DNA of 64,000 bases from NCBI GenBank assembly GCA_963835525.1, contig CAWIFM010000008.1, positions 1,302,001 to 1,366,000 on the forward strand. Reading direction: 5' to 3'. Of this stretch, positions 59,877 to 64,000 are shown piece by piece (the first letter of the stretch is position 1; each line of letters starts with the position of its first letter). The translations under genes were made by a program, and so were the position numbers. A model generated the notes under the pieces. It ran no database searches. It was not told the origin of the DNA and worked only from the letters and a program-made list of their open reading frames with translations. The DNA comes from DASSUW01 sp963835525 (lineage in GTDB: Bacteria > Actinomycetota > Thermoleophilia > Solirubrobacterales > Solirubrobacteraceae).

Positions 59877-61430
59877 TCACAGGGCCCAGATGAGCGGCAC
59901 GAGCAGGACGGCGACCGCGCCGAACAGCACGAGCAGTGGCAGGCCGAGCTTCCAGTAGTCCCCGAACCGGTACCCGCCCGGCCCCATCACCATCAGGTTC
60001 GCCGGCGTCGCCACCGGGGTGAGGAACGCGGCGGCGGCCGACACGGCCACCGTCATCAGGACCGGCTCGGCCGAGACGCCCATGTCGGCGGCGGCGGAGA
60101 GCGCGATCGGGATCACGATCAGCGCCGTGGCCATATTGCTGATCACCTGGCCGAGGGCGGCGGTGAGCAGGAAGAGGGCGAGCAGCAGCCCGTGCGGGCC
60201 GGCGACGAGGTCGACGAGCGCGTCGGCGAGGTCGGCCGCGGCGCCGCTCTCCACCATCGCCGTCGAGAGCGAGATCATGCCGCCGACCAGCACGACCGTG
60301 GTCCACGAGACGCTGCGGAAGGCCTGCTCCGTGGTCATCAGCCCGAGCAGCACGATCGCCGAGGCGGCGAGCAGGCCGGCGACGGCGGCCGGGACGGCGC
60401 CGGTGACGAGCAGCAGCACCATCGCGGCGAGCACGGCGATCGCCCGCTTGGCGCCCGGCCCGAGCGGGACCGCCTGCCGGCGGACGAGCGCCGGCGCGTC
60501 GACGACCAGCACGCCGGGGTCCTCGAGCTGCTCGTCGAGCGCGCCCCAGGTCCCGCTCAGGAGCAGCACGTCGCCCTCCGCGAGCTCCGTCTCGCCGAGC
60601 GCCTCGCCCGCACGCTGGACGGCGAGCACGACAAGGTCGCCGCTGTCGGTGACCATGCCCGGGAAGACGGCGCTGCCGATCAGCTCCGAGCGCGGCGGGA
60701 CGATCACCTCGGCCACGCCGGAGCGGCGCGTGACCAGCGTGTCCGGCGGGTGATCGAGCTCGTACTGGCGCACAAGCGTGCGCGCGTGCCCGCTGAAGTC
60801 GCGCCCGGGCGTGCGCGCGGTCCGCGCCGGCAGCAGCCGCTCGCCGAGCAGGGCCACGATGGCGATCGACCCGACGACGAGCGGCACGCCGACGAGCGCG
60901 AACTCGAAGAAGCCGAAGCGCCCGGCGCCCGCGTCGGCTGCGGCCTCGGAGATGATCACGTTGACCGGCGTGCCGGTCAGCGCGAGCAGCGATCCGGCGT
61001 GGGCCCCGAAGGCGAGCGGCAGCAGCAGCTGCGACGGCTGGCGGCCCAGCCGCAGCGCCGTCACCACGACCACGGGCACGAGCGCGGCGACCGCCCCGTT
61101 GACGTTGATCAGCGCCGTCAGGAGCGCCGCCAGCGCCATGGTGAGGACGATCAGGCGGGTCCGGCTCTCACCCGCGGAGGCGATCAGGCGCTGGCCCGCC
61201 CATGCCGTGACCCCGGTGGCGTCGAGGCCCTCGCTGACCACGAACAGCGACGCGATGAAGATCACCGTGGGATCGCCGAAGCCGGCGAGCGCCTGCTCGA
61301 GCTCGAGCACCCCGGTCGCCCACAGCGCAAGCGCGACGCCGACCGCCACGATCGCCGTCGGCACGCGGCCCCAGGCGAACATCGCCACGGCCGCGGCCAG
61401 GACCAGGTACGTGATCGTGGCGTCGCTCAT
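59877..61430 (-). CDS. SLC13/DASS-type anion transporter with TrkA-C-like domain
   Basis: A 517-residue membrane protein with 10-12 hydrophobic segments in two halves. The first has GFGDPTVIFIASLFVVSEGL, INVNGAVAALVPVVVVTALR and HAGSLLALTGTPVNVIISEA (the SNT-like motif LTGTPVN). A soluble TrkA_C-like insert follows (VIVPPRSELIGSAVFPGMVT, ELAEGDVLLLSGTWGALDEQ). The second half ends TPVATPANLMVMGPGGYRFG. This is the SLC13/ArsB-related permease group, importing sulfate or dicarboxylates with Na+ or H+. ATG 61430 directly follows the stop of the META protein. Confidence 0.92.
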   Translation of the reverse strand: MSDATITYLVLAAAVAMFAWGRVPTAIVAVGVALALWATGVLELEQALAGFGDPTVIFIASLFVVSEGLDATGVTAWAGQRLIASAGESRTRLIVLTMALAALLTALINVNGAVAALVPVVVVTALRLGRQPSQLLLPLAFGAHAGSLLALTGTPVNVIISEAAADAGAGRFGFFEFALVGVPLVVGSIAIVALLGERLLPARTARTPGRDFSGHARTLVRQYELDHPPDTLVTRRSGVAEVIVPPRSELIGSAVFPGMVTDSGDLVVLAVQRAGEALGETELAEGDVLLLSGTWGALDEQLEDPGVLVVDAPALVRRQAVPLGPGAKRAIAVLAAMVLLLVTGAVPAAVAGLLAASAIVLLGLMTTEQAFRSVSWTTVVLVGGMISLSTAMVESGAAADLADALVDLVAGPHGLLLALFLLTAALGQVISNMATALIVIPIALSAAADMGVSAEPVLMTVAVSAAAAFLTPVATPANLMVMGPGGYRFGDYWKLGLPLLVLFGAVAVLLVPLIWAL

Positions 61431-62156
61431 TCACGGCGCGCGCTGGTAGGTCGCCACGTACGTGCCCTCCGCGGTCAGCAGCGAGAGCTTCGGGCCCTCC
61501 ACGCTGTAGCTCGCCGCGCGCGGCAGCGCCGCCAGGTACGCCTGCTCCTGCTCCATCACGCCCTCCGGCGTGGTGCACGCCTTCTTCGTCGCGGCCGGCT
61601 CGCCGATCGTGATCTCGGCGCCGTCGATCTCGTACGTAGCGCGATAGGTGTTGCAGCCGGCCGTCCCGGCGAGCGTCCCGTCCTCGCCGAACACCGCAGT
61701 GACCTCGGTTCCGGGCAGCGGGCTCGACACCGCGTCGCGCTGCAGGAACGCCGTCGCGTCCCAGGCGCCCGCCGGCGAGGCCTCGTGGAAGCGCAGCAGC
61801 TCGCCACCGCCCTCGTGTTCGAGCACGAGCTCGCCGTCCTCGACCTGCCAGCCCTCGACGCGCTCGAGCGCGGCCAGGAACTTGCGCTCGACCGCGTCGG
61901 CCGGCGGCGGACAGGCCATATTGGTGGCCGCGACGTCGCCGATCTCGAGCGCGGAGCCGTCCTGCGTGTACGAGGCCGTGTAGCGGTTGCACCCCGCCGA
62001 GCCGCTGACCGTCCCGCCGGAGAACGTCGCGCTCGGCCCGGTCTCGAGCGCCCACGGGACGTCCTCGAACGACGACGCGCCCGCGGCCGCGCCGTCGTCG
62101 TCGTCGCCGCACCCGATCACGGCGGCGATCCCGGCCAGGACGACGAGTCGCCGCAC
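61431..62156 (-). CDS. Lipoprotein with two META (HslJ-like) domains
   Basis: A 241-residue protein. MRRLVVLAGIAAVIGC ends in a lipobox (Cys16), then an acidic Ala/Ser linker. It has two META domains: residues about 33-120 (TVSGSAGCNRYTASYTQDGS, DVAATNMACPPPADAVERKF) and about 135-235 (TLAGTAGCNTYRATYEIDGA, PAATKKACTTPEGVMEQEQA). Each has the G-x-x-GCN-x-Y core and a paired Cys. META proteins are envelope-associated and sometimes linked to stress, but their biochemical role is unclear. Its stop is immediately followed by the transporter ATG, so they are one transcript. Confidence 0.9.
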   Translation of the reverse strand: MRRLVVLAGIAAVIGCGDDDDGAAAGASSFEDVPWALETGPSATFSGGTVSGSAGCNRYTASYTQDGSALEIGDVAATNMACPPPADAVERKFLAALERVEGWQVEDGELVLEHEGGGELLRFHEASPAGAWDATAFLQRDAVSSPLPGTEVTAVFGEDGTLAGTAGCNTYRATYEIDGAEITIGEPAATKKACTTPEGVMEQEQAYLAALPRAASYSVEGPKLSLLTAEGTYVATYQRAP

Positions 62157-62157
62157 G

Positions 62158-63802
62158 TCAGCGGATCGGCCACCCCGGGCCGACGGGGATGCCGATCACG
62201 TACCAGGCGACGAAGAACAGCGTCCACGCGACGGTGAGGATGACCGTGTAGGGGATCATCAGCGCGATCACCGTGCCGATGCCGGCGTCGCGCTGGTAGC
62301 GCTGCGTGAAGACGACCATCAGCGCGAAGTACGGCATCAGCGGTGTCAGCACGTTCGATCGGCGAGTCGCCCACCCGGTACGCGGCCAGCACGGTCTGCG
62401 GCTCGACGCCGAGACGCAGCATCAGCGGCACGAAGATCGGGGCGAGGATCGCCCATTTCGCGATCTTGGCCGGGATCAGGAAGTTGACGAGGACCGTGAC
62501 GATCATCACGCCGAGCAGCAGCCAGAGATCGCCGAGGTCGAGCTCCTCGAGGATGTCGCCGAGCCACACGGCCGCGACCTGGGCCATGTTGCTGAAGTCG
62601 AAGTAGGCGATGAACTGGGCGATCAGCAGGAACAGGAAGAGCAGGCTGGCCAGGCTCGCCCACGACTTGGCGATCATCCCGAGCACGTCGTTCGAGCTCT
62701 TGATCGTCCCGACGACGCGCCCGTAGGCGATCCCCGCCGCCAGGAAGGCGGCCGAGATCATCACGATCAGGCTGCTCATGAACGGCGAGTCGCCGACGAT
62801 GTCGCCGGTCTCGGGATTGCGCAGCGGCGCCCCGGGCGGCAGCGTCAGCGCGGCGATCACGATCAGCACGGCGAGCACCGCGAAGCCCGCCCGGCGCAGG
62901 CCCTTGGCCTCCAGCGCGACGTCGAGCTCCACGCCCTCCTCGCGCGCGAGCTCCTCCTCGTCGGCCAGGCTGCGGTCCCACGACCCAAGCCGAGGCTCGA
63001 TGATGCGCGTCGTGATCAGCGCGATCACGACCGTGAGGAAGAGTGTGCAGCCGATCCCGAAGTACAGGTTCGCGACGAGGTCGATCTGCGCGTTCGGGTC
63101 GACGAGCGCGGCGGCCTCGTTCGTGATGTCGGTGATGACCGCGTCGGCCGGGACGATCAGGACGTTGACGCCGAAGGCGGCGCTGACGGCGCCGAAGCCG
63201 GCGGCGAGCCCGGCCAGCGGGTTGCGCCCGACGCTGAGGAACGCGGTCGCCGCCAGCGGGATCAGGACGAGGTAGCCGGCGTCGGCGGCGATGCTCGAGA
63301 GGATCCCGACGAACACGATGATGTAGGTCAGCGTGGCCGGCCGGGAGATCGCGACGAGCTTGCGGATCAGGCCGCCGACCAGGCCCGACAGCTCGGCGAC
63401 GCCGACGCCGATCATCGCGACGAGGATCACGCCGACCGCGGTGAAGCCGAGGAAGTTCGGCACGAACGACGTGAACATGAAGCGGATGCCGTCGCCGGTC
63501 AGCAGGCCCTGGACCTCGAAGGTCTCGGTCTCCACCGCGTAGTCGCCGGCGGCCGGGAGCGAGCTCACGCCGTCGAGGCTGTCGTCGACGGCCGGGTCGT
63601 GGGTGACGACCTCGCTGGTGATGCTGACGTTCAGCCAGTCCAGCAGCTGGGAGACGACGATCACGCCGACGCACAGCGCGATGAACAGGATCGCCGGGTT
63701 GGGGACCTTGTTTCCCGCCTTCTCGACCCACGCCAGCGCGCGCTGGGCGAAGCCGCCCTCCGTCTCGCCGAAGCCGCCGGTCCCCTCGACGTGCGCACTC
63801 AT
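62158..63802 (-). pseudogene. AbgT-family transporter, frameshifted near the C-terminus
   Basis: From ATG 63802 the frame reads as an AbgT (p-aminobenzoyl-glutamate) transporter: NPAILFIALCVGVIVVSQLL, NFLGFTAVGVILVAMIGVGV, SSIAADAGYLVLIPLAATAF, SAAFGVNVLIVPADAVITDI, FLIPAKIAKWAILAPIFVPL and VLAAYRVGDSP. After GDSP near 62355 one extra base shifts the frame; removing it gives the expected NVLTPLMPYFALMVVFTQRY and continues to 62158 (about 547 residues). The gene overlaps the M20 peptidase stop (ATGA), an AbgB-AbgT-like pairing. It is either a recent inactivating change or a base-calling error. Confidence 0.88.
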
Positions 63803-64000
63803 CGCGCCGCCCACGCCGCCGCGTAGCGGCCGAGGAAGTCGGCCTCCGCGACGGTCGCGTTCTCGAACTCGCTCAGGAGCAGCCGCTCGTCCGGCCCGTG
63901 GATGTTGGCGAACCCGTCCGTGGCCCCGACCAGCAGGGCCTCCGCATCGGGCAGCGCCTCGGCGAGCGCGCTGACGATCGGGATCGAGCCGCCGCTGCCG
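63799..64000 (-). CDS. M20-family peptidase, C-terminal end (5' part outside window)
   Basis: Only the last 66 codons are visible: GSGGSIPIVSALAEALPDAE, LLVGATDGFANIHGPDERLL and SEFENATVAEADFLGRYAAA. The RxGGSIPIV and NIHGPDERL blocks are the C-terminal signature of M20 metallopeptidases (dipeptidases, aminoacylases, AbgA/AbgB-like). The stop overlaps the AbgT start by four bases, so the peptidase is translated first and then the transporter. Import and cleavage of an acyl-amino-acid or dipeptide-like compound is the natural reading. Confidence 0.85.
   Translation of the reverse strand, partial: GSGGSIPIVSALAEALPDAEALLVGATDGFANIHGPDERLLLSEFENATVAEADFLGRYAAAWAAR

Noticed and set aside
56308..59958. 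A 1,216-codon open frame on the plus strand
   Set aside because: It lies antisense to the ATP-grasp ligase and the histidine kinase, both with clear motifs. Its translation is an Arg/Ala/Asp-rich shadow typical of high-GC DNA.

Overview
The window looks like chromosomal DNA of a very GC-rich actinobacterium, most likely of the Thermoleophilia (Solirubrobacter/Conexibacter-like). The evidence is a strong G/C third-position bias, frequent GTG/TTG starts, a BTAD-type regulator, ECF sigma factors ending in the GSIGPTR motif, and a membrane-anchored LFVALGGTGYAV protein of a kind I associate with Solirubrobacterales. The phylum call is firm; the order-level call is inference. I see no rRNA, tRNA, CRISPR array, replication origin or structural phage genes.

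Region 1 (1-8.5 kb) is a mobile-element zone. It has two apparently intact IS110-family recombinases with structured non-coding flanks, a decayed IS1182-type transposase abutting a frameshifted IS481-type transposase, a secreted protein with a three-fold repeat, and a UPF0104/YbhN-type membrane protein. Region 2 (8.5-16.4 kb) is accessory DNA: a LuxR-type regulator with an alpha/beta hydrolase, a SUFU-domain protein, a frameshifted anchored protein, an unknown small protein beside an ECF sigma factor, a SHOCT protein, and long gene-poor gaps carrying short dispersed repeats. Region 3 (16.4-21.4 kb) is a three-gene cassette with no phage around it: a large two-enzyme endolysin, a holin-like protein with an acidic tail, and a 655-residue protein ending in a cyclic-nucleotide-binding domain.

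Region 4 (21.4-46.3 kb) is bounded by two inverted copies of a CTAG-ended, highly palindromic element of about 0.3 kb. Between them are an envelope/exopolysaccharide-like operon (hydrolase-glycosyltransferase fusion, GT2, polysaccharide pyruvyl transferase), a dienelactone hydrolase, an aldo/keto reductase, a secreted M23 peptidase with six C-terminal repeats, an LVIVD-type secreted protein, a nuclease/phosphatase-fold protein, an ECF sigma factor, a BTAD-AAA-TPR regulator leading a DyP peroxidase operon, a nucleotide-kinase-like protein, two RibD-type reductases, an APH-fold kinase, a LysR regulator with a clear operator, a rhodanese-type sulfurtransferase and a GGDEF/EAL protein.

Region 5 (46.3-56.3 kb) is a sugar locus best explained as L-fucose (or a similar 6-deoxy sugar) use. 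It holds an ABC importer, FucU-type mutarotase, LacI regulator with palindromic operators, fuconolactonase-type amidohydrolase, fucose-dehydrogenase-type AKR, L-fuconate dehydratase, and a divergent fucose-isomerase-like protein. Region 6 (56.3-64 kb) is one long minus-strand run: M20 peptidase (partial), AbgT transporter (frameshifted), META-domain lipoprotein, SLC13 transporter, MASE1-GAF histidine kinase, and an ATP-grasp ligase of the PGM1-related kind.
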